Part shown: piece after piece, positions 1 to 10,920 of the stretch | Position numbering within the stretch: position 1 is the stretch's first letter | How the letters are laid out: each line of letters opens with the position of its first letter | Assembly: GCF_947492645.1 (NCBI RefSeq) | Contig: NZ_CANLMZ010000007.1 | Span: 185,860 to 249,859 of the forward strand | Source of the DNA: an uncultured Pontibacter sp. | GTDB taxonomy: Bacteria; Bacteroidota; Bacteroidia; Cytophagales; Hymenobacteraceae | Reading direction: 5' to 3' | DNA length: 64,000 nt | Translations under genes and position numbers: made by a program | The notes under the pieces: model-generated | What the model was told of the DNA's origin: nothing | Seen by the model: the letters and a program-made list of their open reading frames with translations, nothing else | Database searches by the model: none

Positions 1-1892
1 TTTACATTACCGTAGATCCAAAGTATACTACGCTTTCTAACGGCGTATTTATGTATGCCCGCCAAAATGCAGATGGTACCAAAACTGAATACTGGAAGCA
101 GGAATTACCGCACGCGCCATACTTAACCATGATGGCCATAGGCGAATACGCGGTAATAAAAGACAAGTGGCGCAATAAGGAAGTAAATTACTATGTAGAA
201 CCTGCATATAAGGGTACCGCTAAGAAAGTATTCGGCAACACTCCCGAAATGATGGAGTTCTTTTCTAAAAAGCTAGGTGTTGATTACCCGTGGGCAAAGT
301 ATTCGCAAGTAGTTGTCCGGGATTTTGTGTCTGGAGCCATGGAAAACACATCAGCCTCTACTTTTATGGAAGACCTGCAATTAAATGAGCGGGAGTTGAT
401 AGATAAAGATTGGGATGGCATTATAGCACATGAGCTCTTCCACCAGTGGTTTGGGAACTATGTAACAACAGAATCTTGGGCCAACCTGCCGTTAAATGAG
501 GCCTTTGCCAACTACTCCGAATATTTGTGGGCCGAATACAAAAAAGGAGCCGACGAAGCTGCATACTTACAGATGGATGAGTTGGGCCAATATTTAGATG
601 AGGCAGAAACAAAACGGGAGCCGCTGATACGCTACCGCTATGGCAACAGAGAAGATATGTTCGACAGCCACTCTTACGCAAAGGGTGGGCGCGTACTGCA
701 TATGCTTCGCAAAATGGTGGGAGATGAAGCATGGTGGGCTTCGCTAAACCGTTACCTGACGCAGCACAAGTATACTGCTGTAGAAGTGGCGGAACTTAGG
801 ATGGCTTTTGAAGATGTTACAGGGCAGGACCTGATGTGGTTCTTCGACCAATGGTTTATGCAACCAGGGCATCCGGAGTTGCAGGTAAGTCATACGTACC
901 AAAACGGGCAGTTAAGCCTGCATGTAGTGCAACAGCAGGATACAGCATACATGCCGGTTTATCGCCTGCCGCTAAAAGTAGCAGCTTGGGTTAACGGCAA
1001 GCGTACAGATTATCCTATTGTAATAGACAAAGCAGATCAAACCTTTACGTTCCCGATGCCCAGCCAGCCACAATTAGTGCTTTTTGATGCAGAGCAACAA
1101 GTATTGGCAACAGTAGAACACGAAAAGTCGAAGCAAGAGCTGGTCTTTCAGTTCAATAATTCCAAAATGCTGGCGCCTAAGCTCGAAACATTGGTAAAGC
1201 TTCAGGAGCAGCTAAGTGATGCAGAAGCTATGAGGGTTATGCAAACTGCATTGAAAGATGACTATTGGATTGTTAGAAGTACAGCTATTAACACGCTTAG
1301 CCAGCTAGAGGCTGATAAAGTGAATCTGGTAAAAGAAAATATAATACAACTAGCAAAAGTAGATAAAAAGGGAGCAGTTAGGGCAGATGCTATACTTGCG
1401 TTGGCCAATTGGGAAGGGGCAAAGTATAAAGATTTGTATGAGACAGCCATGAGCGACAGTTCTTATGCTGTAGCGGCGGCAGGTATACTAGCATATGCAG
1501 GTACCGGAGCAGAAGATACCAAAACTAAGCTTGCAAAGTTTGATAAAGAAAAAGGCGAGGAGGTAGTATTGGCTTTATCTACATACTATGCAGTACAAGG
1601 AGGACCGGAAAAACATACTTGGTTTATGGAGCAAGTAAAAAACGCAAAAGGAGGAACGCTATACTATTTACTCCAAAGCTACGGTGCATTCTTAGCATCA
1701 AACCCAGAGACAAATACCCCAGAAGCGATCTCTTTACTTTCCGAAATGGCGCAAATTCATAGTATTTACTATATAAGGGGTGCAGCCTACCAAACTTTAA
1801 TAGTAATGTCAGAAAAACCGGAGGTGCAGCAAATTTTAACGGAAATAAAAGAGAATGAGACTGATAAGAGGCTTAAAGAGATGTACAATTGA
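1..1892 (+). CDS. M1 family metallo-aminopeptidase, 5'-truncated by the window edge
   Basis: Zinc aminopeptidase of the M1 (gluzincin) family, which removes N-terminal residues from peptides. The reading frame is open from base 3, so the gene starts upstream and the ATG at 51 is internal. The substrate-binding GAMEN motif lies near 343-357. The zinc site HELFH is at 429-443, followed by the third ligand in LNEAF about 18 residues later. The last third (from about 1150) is alpha-helical and HEAT-like, as in ERAP or M1 C-terminal domains. No signal peptide can be assessed because the N-terminus is missing. It is the last gene before the tRNA-tuf cluster and is separated from it by a promoter. 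Confidence 0.93.
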   Translation, partial: YITVDPKYTTLSNGVFMYARQNADGTKTEYWKQELPHAPYLTMMAIGEYAVIKDKWRNKEVNYYVEPAYKGTAKKVFGNTPEMMEFFSKKLGVDYPWAKYSQVVVRDFVSGAMENTSASTFMEDLQLNERELIDKDWDGIIAHELFHQWFGNYVTTESWANLPLNEAFANYSEYLWAEYKKGADEAAYLQMDELGQYLDEAETKREPLIRYRYGNREDMFDSHSYAKGGRVLHMLRKMVGDEAWWASLNRYLTQHKYTAVEVAELRMAFEDVTGQDLMWFFDQWFMQPGHPELQVSHTYQNGQLSLHVVQQQDTAYMPVYRLPLKVAAWVNGKRTDYPIVIDKADQTFTFPMPSQPQLVLFDAEQQVLATVEHEKSKQELVFQFNNSKMLAPKLETLVKLQEQLSDAEAMRVMQTALKDDYWIVRSTAINTLSQLEADKVNLVKENIIQLAKVDKKGAVRADAILALANWEGAKYKDLYETAMSDSSYAVAAAGILAYAGTGAEDTKTKLAKFDKEKGEEVVLALSTYYAVQGGPEKHTWFMEQVKNAKGGTLYYLLQSYGAFLASNPETNTPEAISLLSEMAQIHSIYYIRGAAYQTLIVMSEKPEVQQILTEIKENETDKRLKEMYN

Positions 1893-1943
1893 TAGCTGGA
1901 AGTAGTGTTGAAGAAAAAAAAAGAACTTTTTTTTCGAGAATGT

Positions 1944-1973
1944 TTGACAGGTAAGAAAAAGCGCTTAATTTTG
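1944..1973 (+). promoter_or_regulatory. Bacteroidota-type promoter of the tRNA-tuf transcript
   Basis: TTG at 1944-1946 and TAATTTTG at 1966-1973 are separated by 19 bases and match the Bacteroidota -33/-7 consensus (TTG, then TAnnTTTG). It is placed to transcribe tRNA-Tyr, tRNA-Gly, tRNA-Thr and tuf. Confidence 0.7.
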
Positions 1974-2057
1974 CATCTCCTTAGAACGAAGAACGCTTCG
2001 AAAGCGGAAAGTTCAAAGGAAAAAGTTCTGCTGATTTTAATTTGAAATTAGCTTTTT

Positions 2058-2141
2058 GGGGAGATTCCAGAGCGGCCAAATGGGACGGACTGTAACTCCG
2101 TTGTTGTAATGACTTCGCAGGTTCGAATCCTGCTCTCCCCA
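2058..2141 (+). tRNA. tRNA-Tyr (GTA)
   Basis: This is an 84-base cloverleaf. The acceptor strands GGGGAGA and TCTCCCC pair, with discriminator A at 2141. The anticodon GTA is at 2092-2094 in a CT-GTA-AC loop. The T-loop reads GTTCGAATC, and the long variable arm is typical of class II tRNA-Tyr. CCA is not encoded. It is first in a Tyr-Gly-Thr tRNA group upstream of tuf. Confidence 0.95.
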
Positions 2142-2177
2142 CAATAAATTTATGCCGGAAAGGCTTTTAGTAATTAA

Positions 2178-2250
2178 GCGGGAGTAGCTCAGTTGGTAGA
2201 GCGATAGCCTTCCAAGCTATAGGCCGCGAGTTCGAATCTCGTCTCCCGCT
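2178..2250 (+). tRNA. tRNA-Gly (TCC)
   Basis: This is a 73-base cloverleaf. GCGGGAG pairs with CTCCCGC, and the discriminator is T. The anticodon stem ATAGC/GCTAT encloses CT-TCC-AA, with the anticodon at 2211-2213. The D-arm AGCTCAGTTGGTAGAGC and T-loop TTCGAATC are canonical. CCA is not encoded. Confidence 0.96.
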
Positions 2251-2366
2251 CTCTCAAACATGAGGGAGCTGTAATTCTATTTATGGATTTTTGATTGAAG
2301 GAATTTCATGTTTATGGATTTCCTTTTTACTATAGGTAAAGATTGCAGTTCTTAAAATGGAGAAAA

Positions 2367-2438
2367 GCCGACGTAGCTCAGGGGTAGAGTACTTCCTTGG
2401 TAAGGAAGGGGTCGTGGGTTCAATTCCCATCGTTGGCT
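2367..2438 (+). tRNA. tRNA-Thr (GGT)
   Basis: This is a 72-base cloverleaf. GCCGACG pairs with CGTTGGC, with one G-T pair. The anticodon stem CTTCC/GGAAG encloses TT-GGT-AA, with the anticodon at 2399-2401. The T-loop is TTCAATTC. It sits about 70 bases before tuf, the same tRNA-Thr/tuf neighbourhood known from other bacteria. Confidence 0.96.
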
Positions 2439-2510
2439 CTAAGTCCGTTACGTGTAATTAAAAAGCGCGACATAAACTTAAACGTTTTAACCTTAATTTA
2501 ATATCATACA

Positions 2511-3698
<1,188 letters not shown>

Positions 3699-3713
3699 CT
3701 TCTGATATGTTTC

Positions 3714-3751
3714 AAACCCGATCTTAAAAAACTTTAAGATCGGGTTTGTTT
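3714..3751 (+). terminator. Intrinsic terminator after tuf
   Basis: A 15-bp perfect stem (3714-3728 with 3733-3747) closes a 4-base loop and is followed by a T-rich run. The tail also supplies the TTG element of the next promoter. Confidence 0.85.
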
Positions 3752-3775
3752 TCATAAAAGATTTATATAAATTTG
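3746..3775 (+). promoter_or_regulatory. Promoter of tRNA-Trp-secE-nusG-rplK transcript
   Basis: TTG at 3746-3748 and TAAATTTG at 3768-3775, 19 bases apart, match the Bacteroidota promoter consensus. The -33 element lies inside the terminator tail of tuf. Confidence 0.72.
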
Positions 3776-3809
3776 CACTCCATTTGATAAAAATGGCGTG
3801 CATTTTTTT

Positions 3810-3882
3810 ACGGGTGTAGCTCAATTGGTAGAGTAGTGGTCTCCAAAACCATTGGCTGGGAGTTCGAGTCTCTCCACCCGTG
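3810..3882 (+). tRNA. tRNA-Trp (CCA)
   Basis: This is a 73-base cloverleaf. ACGGGTG pairs with CACCCGT, and the discriminator is G, as required for tRNA-Trp. The anticodon CCA is at 3843-3845 in a CT-CCA-AA loop. The T-loop is TTCGAGTC. It lies directly upstream of secE, the same order as in E. coli. Confidence 0.96.
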
Positions 3883-3910
3883 CAAATTAAATTAACAAGG
3901 AAGCGAAGCA

Positions 3911-4102
3911 ATGAGCAAAGTAACAAACTACATAAACGAGACAGTTGAGGAGATGAAGCAGAAAGTTTCATGGCCTACTTATTCTGAATTGCAGAATAGC
4001 TCTATATTAGTACTTATTGGCTCGCTTATCTTTGCTTTGGTAGTTGGTGCAATGGATTTTGTTTTTGATTCAGGCCTGACGTGGTTTTACAACCAGTTTT
4101 AA
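3911..4102 (+). CDS. secE: Preprotein translocase subunit SecE
   Basis: Essential small subunit of the SecYEG channel in the inner membrane. The 63-residue protein has the short, single-span form: an amphipathic N-terminal helix with EEMKQKVSWPTYSEL, the conserved SecE signature, then one transmembrane helix at about residues 30-53. It lies between tRNA-Trp and nusG, its normal place. The upstream AAGGAAG about 8 bases before the ATG is weakly Shine-Dalgarno-like. Confidence 0.96.
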   Translation: MSKVTNYINETVEEMKQKVSWPTYSELQNSSILVLIGSLIFALVVGAMDFVFDSGLTWFYNQF

Positions 4103-4112
4103 TTAAGACAAG

Positions 4113-4670
4113 ATGGCTGAATTAAAGTGGTATGTAGTGCGCGCTGTAAGCGGGCAAGAAAAGAAAGCTAAGGCTTACTTAGAGAACGAAATCATAAGAC
4201 AGAATTTAGGTGAGTACGTTCCGCAAGTTCTTATTCCTGCTGAGAAGGTGTATGAAATGCGCGGTGGAAAGAAAAGAATTAGAGAACGTAATTTCTTTCC
4301 GGGGTATGTACTTGTAAATGCTGATCTTTCTCATGGTGAAGCAGAGCACATAATTATTAGCACTCCTGGCGTGATTGGGTTTTTAGGATCAAACGAAAAG
4401 GATGCTACTAAAAAGCCGGTTCCTTTGCGACAGTCAGAAGTTAACAGAATATTAGGTACTGTGGACGAGGCTGAAGAGCAAGCGGAAGTGTTGGATACTC
4501 CATTTATTGTTGGCGAAACTGTGAAAGTAATGGATGGTCCATTCAGCGGTTTCTCTGGTACAGTAGAAGAAGTGTTTGAAGAGCGTAAGAAGCTTAACGT
4601 TATGGTGAAAATCTTTGGTAGAAATACACCAGTTGAGCTAAACTACATGCAAGTAGAAAAAGAATCGTAG
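4113..4670 (+). CDS. nusG: Transcription termination/antitermination factor NusG
   Basis: RNA polymerase processivity factor that also links polymerase to Rho or to the ribosome. Its 185 residues comprise an N-terminal NGN domain starting with KWYVVRAVSGQEKKAK and containing RNFFPGYVLV. A C-terminal KOW domain begins near residue 130 with the signature VMDGPFSGFSGTVEEV. It lies 10 bases after secE and 10 bases before rplK and is co-transcribed with both. Confidence 0.98.
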   Translation: MAELKWYVVRAVSGQEKKAKAYLENEIIRQNLGEYVPQVLIPAEKVYEMRGGKKRIRERNFFPGYVLVNADLSHGEAEHIIISTPGVIGFLGSNEKDATKKPVPLRQSEVNRILGTVDEAEEQAEVLDTPFIVGETVKVMDGPFSGFSGTVEEVFEERKKLNVMVKIFGRNTPVELNYMQVEKES

Positions 4671-4680
4671 TAAATAAATA

Positions 4681-5124
4681 ATGGCAAAGGAAATAAAAGG
4701 TTATCTGAAACTTCAGATAAAGGGAGGTGCCGCGAATCCATCGCCACCGGTTGGACCTGCACTTGGTTCTAAAGGTCTTAACATCATGGAGTTCTGTAAG
4801 CAGTTTAATGCTAGAACTCAGGATAAGCCTGGTCAAGTGTTACCAGTATTGATTACAATGTATGCAGACAAGTCCTTCGACTTCGTGGTTAAGACTCCAC
4901 CTGCTCCAGTATTGTTAATGGATGCTGCTAAAATTAAAGGGGGCTCAAAGGAGCCAAACCGTAACAAAGTAGGTTCAGTTACTTGGGATCAGGTTAAAGA
5001 GATTGCAGAAACTAAGATGCCGGATTTAAATGCGTTCAAACTGGAGGCTGCTATGAAAATGGTAGCTGGTACAGCTAGAAGCATGGGTATCACAGTAACT
5101 GGTAATGCTCCTTGGAACGAATAA
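4681..5124 (+). CDS. rplK: 50S ribosomal protein L11
   Basis: Binds the GTPase-associated region of 23S rRNA at the base of the L7/L12 stalk. The 147-residue length and the N-terminal proline-rich stretch ([19 protein letters not shown]) are standard; this segment is the thiopeptide-binding region. The C-terminal domain ends in [15 protein letters not shown]. It is co-transcribed with nusG and rplA. Confidence 0.98.
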   Translation: MAKEIKGYLKLQIKGGAANPSPPVGPALGSKGLNIMEFCKQFNARTQDKPGQVLPVLITMYADKSFDFVVKTPPAPVLLMDAAKIKGGSKEPNRNKVGSVTWDQVKEIAETKMPDLNAFKLEAAMKMVAGTARSMGITVTGNAPWNE

Positions 5125-5140
5125 TTAGAGTTAAAGGATA

Positions 5141-5833
5141 ATGGCTAAGATTTCAAAAAACAGAAAAGCAGCTTTAGCAAAAGCTGACTTGACAAAAGAA
5201 TATTCTTTAACAGATGCCGCTTCAGTAGTAAAAGATATCACTTTTACCAAATTTGATGCCTCTGTTGATATCGATGTACGTCTTGGTGTAGACCCTCGTA
5301 AGGCTGACCAAATGGTACGTGGTATCGTGACACTACCTCACGGAACAGGTAAGGATGTAAAAGTCCTTGCGCTAGTAACTCCAGACAAAGAGCAGGAAGC
5401 AAAAGATGCAGGTGCTGACTTTGTAGGTCTTGATGATTATATCCAGAAAATCGAAAAAGGATGGACTGATATAGATGTAATTATTACAATGCCTGCAGTA
5501 ATGGCTAAAGTAGGTCGTTTAGGTAGAATTTTAGGTCCTAGAAACCTAATGCCAAACCCTAAGTCAGGTACAGTTACTCAAGATGTAGCGAAAGCAGTTA
5601 AAGAAGTTAAGGCGGGTAAAATTGACTTTAAAGTTGATAAATTCGGTATCATACACACAAGTGTAGGTAAAGCTTCTTTCTCAGCAGAGCAGCTTGCTGC
5701 AAACGCAGCTGAAGTTATTCAAACACTTAACCGTTTGAAGCCTTCTTCTGCAAAGGGTACTTACATAAAGAGCATAACATTGTCTAGTACAATGAGCCCG
5801 GCCGTAATCGTTGACAAGAACGCAACTATCTAA
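5141..5833 (+). CDS. rplA: 50S ribosomal protein L1
   Basis: L1-stalk protein that moves with the E-site tRNA. The 230 residues are the normal bacterial size. The conserved block [20 protein letters not shown] lies near residues 125-144. In many bacteria L1 represses its own rplK-rplA mRNA; no such site was identified here. It starts 16 bases after rplK. Confidence 0.98.
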   Translation: MAKISKNRKAALAKADLTKEYSLTDAASVVKDITFTKFDASVDIDVRLGVDPRKADQMVRGIVTLPHGTGKDVKVLALVTPDKEQEAKDAGADFVGLDDYIQKIEKGWTDIDVIITMPAVMAKVGRLGRILGPRNLMPNPKSGTVTQDVAKAVKEVKAGKIDFKVDKFGIIHTSVGKASFSAEQLAANAAEVIQTLNRLKPSSAKGTYIKSITLSSTMSPAVIVDKNATI

Positions 5834-5837
5834 GAAA

Positions 5838-6362
5838 ATGACCAGGGAAGAAAAAGAAATAATTGTAAAGGACCTGAGCGAGAAGTTAGCGAATACAAAC
5901 TACTTCTATATTACTGATGCTACAACAATGACTGTTGCAAGTGTCAACGCTTTCAGGAGACTAGCATTCGATAGAGGTATCGAATATAAGGTTTATAAGA
6001 ATACACTAATCAAGAAGGCTCTAGAAACTCTAGAGGCTGATACTACTGAGCTTGAAGGAGTTTTGAAAGGCGCTTCTGGCATCCTGTTCTCTACAGAGGC
6101 GGGCAATGCCCCTGCAAAACTAATCAAAGACTTCAGAAAAAAAGGTAATCAGCTTCCTCTCCTGAAAGGTGCATACATCGATGCAGGCTTATATGTTGGA
6201 GATGAACAGTTAGATGCTCTAACCAAGATCAAATCTAAGGAAGAGCTCATCGGCGAGATTATTGGCTTACTTCAATCTCCTGCGAAGAATGTGGTATCTG
6301 CACTTCAGAGCAGCGGCGGCAAGTTAGCTGGTATCTTGAAAACATTATCTGAAAAAGAATAA
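5838..6362 (+). CDS. rplJ: 50S ribosomal protein L10
   Basis: Stalk base protein that holds L7/L12 dimers on the ribosome. The ATG at 5838, 4 bases after the rplA stop, gives a 174-residue protein that starts MTREEKEIIVKDL as in the family. The frame is open further upstream to 5811 inside rplA, but that start would add an unconserved nonapeptide. The C-terminal helix (about residues 135-174) is the L7/L12 binding segment. Confidence 0.96.
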   Translation: MTREEKEIIVKDLSEKLANTNYFYITDATTMTVASVNAFRRLAFDRGIEYKVYKNTLIKKALETLEADTTELEGVLKGASGILFSTEAGNAPAKLIKDFRKKGNQLPLLKGAYIDAGLYVGDEQLDALTKIKSKEELIGEIIGLLQSPAKNVVSALQSSGGKLAGILKTLSEKE

Positions 6363-6406
6363 ATTCTAAAAACGTAATCAATAAGTAACTTTTAATTTCA
6401 ATAAAA

Positions 6407-6787
6407 ATGGCAGATTTGAAAGCATTCGCTGAGCAGTTAGTAAACTTAACTGTTAAAGAAGTTAACGAACTAGCTACTATTCTTAAGGATGAGTATGGCA
6501 TCGAGCCTGCTGCTGCTGCTCCAGTAATGGTTGCTGGTGGTGGTGGTGCTGAAGGAGGAGCTGCTGCAGAAGAGAAGACTTCTTTTGACGTAATCCTTAA
6601 GTCAGCTGGTGCTCAGAAACTAGCAGTAGTTAAGCTTGTAAAAGAGCTTACTGGTCTTGGTCTTAAAGAGGCTAAAGAACTAGTTGATGGCGCTCCAAAA
6701 TCACTTAAAGAAGGTGTTGCTAAAGACGAAGCAGAATCACTAAAGAAATCTTTAGAAGAAGCTGGTGCTGAAGTAGAGGTTAAATAA
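6407..6787 (+). CDS. rplL: 50S ribosomal protein L7/L12
   Basis: Flexible stalk protein that recruits translational GTPases. The 126 residues comprise an N-terminal dimerisation helix pair, an Ala/Gly-rich hinge (residues about 38-55) and the conserved C-terminal domain with [12 protein letters not shown] and [15 protein letters not shown]. It is followed by hairpins (6810-6881) that probably reduce read-through into rpoB. Confidence 0.98.
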   Translation: MADLKAFAEQLVNLTVKEVNELATILKDEYGIEPAAAAPVMVAGGGGAEGGAAAEEKTSFDVILKSAGAQKLAVVKLVKELTGLGLKEAKELVDGAPKSLKEGVAKDEAESLKKSLEEAGAEVEVK

Positions 6788-6809
6788 TCTCATTTCATCA
6801 ACATACCGA

Positions 6810-6881
6810 AAACAGGTAGACCTGGCAAGTTCGTCAGGTCTTTTCCTGTTTGTATATGGATTCAAATTTTGAATCCTTTTT
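6810..6881 (+). promoter_or_regulatory. rplL-rpoB intergenic attenuator-like hairpins
   Basis: The first structure pairs AAACAGG (6810-6816) with CCTGTTT (6845-6851), and inner GACCTG (6819-6824) with CAGGTC (6835-6840). The second is GGATTCAA (6858-6865)/TTGAATCC (6869-6876) with a 3-base loop and five Ts, the form of a weak intrinsic terminator. It probably sets the ratio of ribosomal protein to RNA polymerase expression, by analogy with the E. coli rplL-rpoB attenuator. Confidence 0.6.
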
Positions 6882-6944
6882 GGTCCACAGCTGTTTTGGA
6901 CTCTGTGTACCTTTAACTGATTGTAAACGTAAAACTTCAAGGCT

Positions 6945-9900
6945 TTGGCTAAGAATAAAACGACAGATCGAATCAATTTTGCCTCTATAAAGCAGGTAAT
7001 TGACTATCCTGACTTCTTAGATGTTCAGGTTCAGTCATTCCAAGACTTTTTTCAGTTGGAGACCCCAGCAGAAAATAGAGCTCAAGAAGGCTTGTTCAAG
7101 GTGTTTGCCGAGAACTTTCCTATCTCAGATTCCCGAGAAAACTTCGTGCTGGAATTCATCGATTACCACATCGATCCTCCAAAGTATTCTGTTGATGAAA
7201 GCATCGATAGAGGCCTTACATACTCAGTTCCTCTTAAAGCTAAACTGCGTCTTATCTGCAACGATGAAGACAATGAAGATTTTGAGACAATTGAGCAGGA
7301 GGTTTTCTTAGGAAATATTCCATATATGACAGAGAAAGGATCTTTTGTCATAAACGGTGCTGAGCGTGTTATTGTATCTCAGTTGCATAGATCACCAGGG
7401 GTGTTCTTTGCACAGAGCAAACACACGAACGGTACAAAATTATATTCTGCCAGAATTATCCCTTTTAAAGGATCTTGGGTTGAATTTGCTACAGACGTTA
7501 ACAACGTTATGTACGCTTACATCGACCGTAAAAAGAAATTTCCAGTTACTACTCTTCTTCGTGCTATTGGTTATGGTACGGATAAAGATATATTAGACTT
7601 ATTTGGCCTATCTGAAGAGATTCCTGCTACAAAAGCAGCTCTGAAGGATGTAGCAGGACGAAAGCTTGCAGCACGGGTTCTTAGAACATGGACTGAAGAT
7701 TTCGTTGATGAAGATACAGGTGAGGTAGTATCAATAGATCGTAATGAAGTACTTCTTGAGCGCGATTCAGAAATAACAGCTGAGGACATTAACGTAATTG
7801 TTGACTCAGGTGTTAAATCTGTAATTCTGCACCGCGAGAATGTAAATATTGCTGATTACGCTATTATATATAATACACTTCAGAAAGATAACTCTAACTC
7901 TGAGCAAGAAGCAGTAGAGCAAATCTACCGCCAGTTGCGTAATACAGAGGCCCCAGATGTTGAGACAGCCCGAGACATTATTCAGAAGTTGTTCTTCTCA
8001 GACAAACGTTATGATTTAGGAGAAGTAGGACGTTACAGAATTAATAAGAAGCTTGGCTTAGATACAAATTGGGATGCTAAAGTTTTAACAAACGAAGACA
8101 TTGTGTTGATCGTGAAGTACCTAATAGGTTTGATCAACTCAAGAGCAGTAGTGGATGATATTGACCACTTAAGCAATCGCCGTGTTAGAACTGTAGGGGA
8201 ACAACTTTATGCACAGTTTGGTGTTGGTCTTGCACGTATGGCACGCACGATCAAAGAGCGTATGAACGTACGTGATAATGAAGACTTCAAGCCTGTTGAT
8301 TTGATCAATGCAAGAACGCTGTCATCAGTTATCAACTCTTTCTTCGGTACCAACCAGCTTTCACAGTTCATGGACCAGACCAACCCTCTGGCAGAAGTTA
8401 CACACAAACGTCGTGTCTCTGCCTTAGGACCAGGTGGACTTTCAAGAGAGCGTGCTGGCTTCGAGGTTCGTGACGTTCATTATACACACTATGGTCGTCT
8501 GTGTACCATTGAAACACCAGAAGGCCCTAATATTGGTCTGATATCTTCGCTATGCGTGCACGCACGTGTTAATCATATGGGTTTCATCGAAACTCCTTAT
8601 AGAAAAGTAGAAGGTGGCAAAGTAAATGTTACCGGCGAAGTAGAATACTTAACTGCTGAAGAAGAAGATACACATCATATTGCACAGGCGAATGCCGTAA
8701 TTGATGAGAATGGTAACTTCATCAACGATAGAGTTAAAGGTAGATTTGAAGGTGACTTCCCTGTAGAAGAGCCATCAACTTATACTTATATGGACATTGC
8801 TCCGAACCAAATTGTATCGGTGGCTGCTTCATTAATTCCATTCCTGGAACATGATGATGCCAACCGTGCATTGATGGGATCGAACATGCAGCGTCAGGCT
8901 GTCCCACTTCTAAAGGCAGAGGCTCCAATTGTAGGAACAGGCTTGGAGAGAAGAGCAGCTATAGACTCAAGAGCGTTAGTTATTGCTGAAGGAGATGGCG
9001 TTGTAGATTATGTAGATGCTAATAAAATCGTTATCAGATATGATCTATCTGAGGATGAAAAATTAGTATCATTCGATGCAGAGTATGTAACCTATAACTT
9101 AGTTAAATTCAGAAGAACTAACCAGGATACTTGTATCAACCTAACACCACTAGTGAGAACTGGGGAGCGTGTTGTAAAAGGTGAGCCGCTTTGTGAGGGC
9201 TACGCTACAAACAATGGCGAACTAGCTATAGGTAGAAACATGCAGGTGGCTTTCATGCCTTGGCAAGGTTATAACTTTGAGGATGCTATCGTTATCTCTG
9301 AGAGAGTAGTGCGCGAAGATATCTTTACTTCCATTCACATTGAAGAATTTGAATTAGAAGTTAGAGAAACAAAGCGCGGAGAAGAAGAATTGACTTCTGA
9401 AATACCAAACGTAAGTGAAGAAGCAGTACGAAATCTTGACGAGAATGGTATTATACGCTTAGGTGCCGAAGTAAAAGAAGGAGATATACTGATAGGCAAG
9501 ATCACACCGAAAGGTGAAACAGATCCGACACCTGAGGAAAAACTACTTCGTGCTATTTTCGGTGACAAGGCAGGAGATGTGAAGGATGCCTCGCTTAAGG
9601 CGCCTCCATCATTAAATGGTGTGGTTATTGACACTAAGTTGTTCTCAAGACCTAAAAAAGACAAAAACCTTCGTGCTAAGTCTAAAAAAGAGGTAGAAGA
9701 ACTTAAAGTAAAGTATGGCAAAGAGTTGACTGCTATCAAAAATGTGATGGTAGATAAACTAGTTGCTTTGCTTGAAGGCAAAACTTCACAAGGAATCAGA
9801 CATAAGTTCGGAGATGAGATCTTATCTAAAGGAGTAAAATTCACTAGAAAGAACATCATAGAAGCGTTGTTCCCTGAAAAGAACCCTTATAAGGACGAAA

Positions 9901-10817
9901 GTAATTATGCGGTTCCGGAAGAAGTGAACATGTTTAAAGACTTGATTCTGGAAAGTTGGACAACTGATGATAAGGCTAATGGAATGCTTGTTGAGCTTGT
10001 TAAAAATTATAACAAGCGAAGAAACATCGTTTCAGCGCACTTCAAGCGTGAGCGTTTCACATTAGAAGTGGGAGATGAATTACCAGCAGGTATCGTACAG
10101 TTAGCCAAAGTATATATTGCCAAGAAGCGTAAGCTGAAAGTTGGTGATAAGATGGCAGGCCGTCACGGTAACAAGGGTGTGGTTGCTAGGATCGTTCGTG
10201 AGGAAGATATGCCATTCTTAGAGGATGGTACTCCGATGGACATCGTATTGAACCCACTAGGTGTACCTTCAAGGATGAACATCGGTCAGATATATGAAAC
10301 TGTACTTGGTTGGGCAGGTCTGAAATTAGGAAGAACATATGCTACTCCTATTTTTGATGGCGCAACTGAAGAGCAGGTATCTGCCGAGCTAGCAGAAGCA
10401 GGATTGCCTAAGTTTGGCCGTTCATACTTATACGATGGTTTGAGTGGCGATCGTTTTGATCAACCAGTAACAGTAGGTGTTATTTACATGCTGAAACTTG
10501 GTCACTTGGTTGATGATAAGATGCACGCGCGTTCTATCGGTCCATACTCTCTGATTACACAGCAGCCGCTGGGTGGTAAAGCTCAGTTTGGTGGTCAGCG
10601 TTTCGGCGAGATGGAGGTATGGGCACTAGAGGCATTCGGTGCATCTAACGTATTGCAGGAAATACTTACAGTTAAGTCAGATGACGTGATTGGCCGTGCG
10701 AAAGCCTATGAGGCAATTGTAAAAGGCGATGTACTGCCAAAACCTAATATACCTGAGTCATTTAATGTATTGATTCATGAGTTAAGAGGTTTGGCTTTAG
10801 AGATCACATTGGAATAG
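6945..10817 (+). CDS. rpoB: DNA-directed RNA polymerase subunit beta
   Basis: Catalytic-core subunit of RNA polymerase. The 1290 residues run from the protrusion/lobe domains to the C-terminal anchor. Recognisable blocks are the rifampicin-region core with [19 protein letters not shown] and [18 protein letters not shown] (nucleotides about 8340-8460), then [14 protein letters not shown] near 10145 and [20 protein letters not shown] near 10545. The start is TTG at 6945 followed by [11 protein letters not shown]; no in-frame ATG lies nearby. The rifampicin-region residues look wild type. Confidence 0.97.
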   Translation: MAKNKTTDRINFASIKQVIDYPDFLDVQVQSFQDFFQLETPAENRAQEGLFKVFAENFPISDSRENFVLEFIDYHIDPPKYSVDESIDRGLTYSVPLKAKLRLICNDEDNEDFETIEQEVFLGNIPYMTEKGSFVINGAERVIVSQLHRSPGVFFAQSKHTNGTKLYSARIIPFKGSWVEFATDVNNVMYAYIDRKKKFPVTTLLRAIGYGTDKDILDLFGLSEEIPATKAALKDVAGRKLAARVLRTWTEDFVDEDTGEVVSIDRNEVLLERDSEITAEDINVIVDSGVKSVILHRENVNIADYAIIYNTLQKDNSNSEQEAVEQIYRQLRNTEAPDVETARDIIQKLFFSDKRYDLGEVGRYRINKKLGLDTNWDAKVLTNEDIVLIVKYLIGLINSRAVVDDIDHLSNRRVRTVGEQLYAQFGVGLARMARTIKERMNVRDNEDFKPVDLINARTLSSVINSFFGTNQLSQFMDQTNPLAEVTHKRRVSALGPGGLSRERAGFEVRDVHYTHYGRLCTIETPEGPNIGLISSLCVHARVNHMGFIETPYRKVEGGKVNVTGEVEYLTAEEEDTHHIAQANAVIDENGNFINDRVKGRFEGDFPVEEPSTYTYMDIAPNQIVSVAASLIPFLEHDDANRALMGSNMQRQAVPLLKAEAPIVGTGLERRAAIDSRALVIAEGDGVVDYVDANKIVIRYDLSEDEKLVSFDAEYVTYNLVKFRRTNQDTCINLTPLVRTGERVVKGEPLCEGYATNNGELAIGRNMQVAFMPWQGYNFEDAIVISERVVREDIFTSIHIEEFELEVRETKRGEEELTSEIPNVSEEAVRNLDENGIIRLGAEVKEGDILIGKITPKGETDPTPEEKLLRAIFGDKAGDVKDASLKAPPSLNGVVIDTKLFSRPKKDKNLRAKSKKEVEELKVKYGKELTAIKNVMVDKLVALLEGKTSQGIRHKFGDEILSKGVKFTRKNIIEALFPEKNPYKDESNYAVPEEVNMFKDLILESWTTDDKANGMLVELVKNYNKRRNIVSAHFKRERFTLEVGDELPAGIVQLAKVYIAKKRKLKVGDKMAGRHGNKGVVARIVREEDMPFLEDGTPMDIVLNPLGVPSRMNIGQIYETVLGWAGLKLGRTYATPIFDGATEEQVSAELAEAGLPKFGRSYLYDGLSGDRFDQPVTVGVIYMLKLGHLVDDKMHARSIGPYSLITQQPLGGKAQFGGQRFGEMEVWALEAFGASNVLQEILTVKSDDVIGRAKAYEAIVKGDVLPKPNIPESFNVLIHELRGLALEITLE

Positions 10818-10827
10818 TAAAGTATAA

Positions 10828-10863
10828 CACTAAGCGCCAAGGCAATAGCCGAGGCGCTTAGTG
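10828..10863 (+). promoter_or_regulatory. Long hairpin between rpoB and rpoC
   Basis: An 11-bp perfect stem pairs CACTAAGCGCC (10828-10838) with GGCGCTTAGTG (10853-10863). The 14-base loop can itself fold as GGC-AATA-GCC. No T-tract follows, so a terminator is unlikely. An RNase processing site or mRNA-stability element is an inference. Confidence 0.6.
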
Positions 10864-10920
10864 CACTTTATAAGATATAGCTGTAAGGCATATTCATTGT
10901 ATCGACATTATTATAATAAT

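Noticed and set aside
9335..9859. 174-codon - strand open frame inside rpoB
   Set aside because: It is antisense to conserved rpoB, and the Ser-rich product is typical of a shadow of Glu/Lys-rich coding DNA.
10861..10920. GTG start of rpoC 20 codons upstream
   Set aside because: The added residues are unconserved and overlap the rpoB-rpoC hairpin. The ATG at 10921 gives the normal start.
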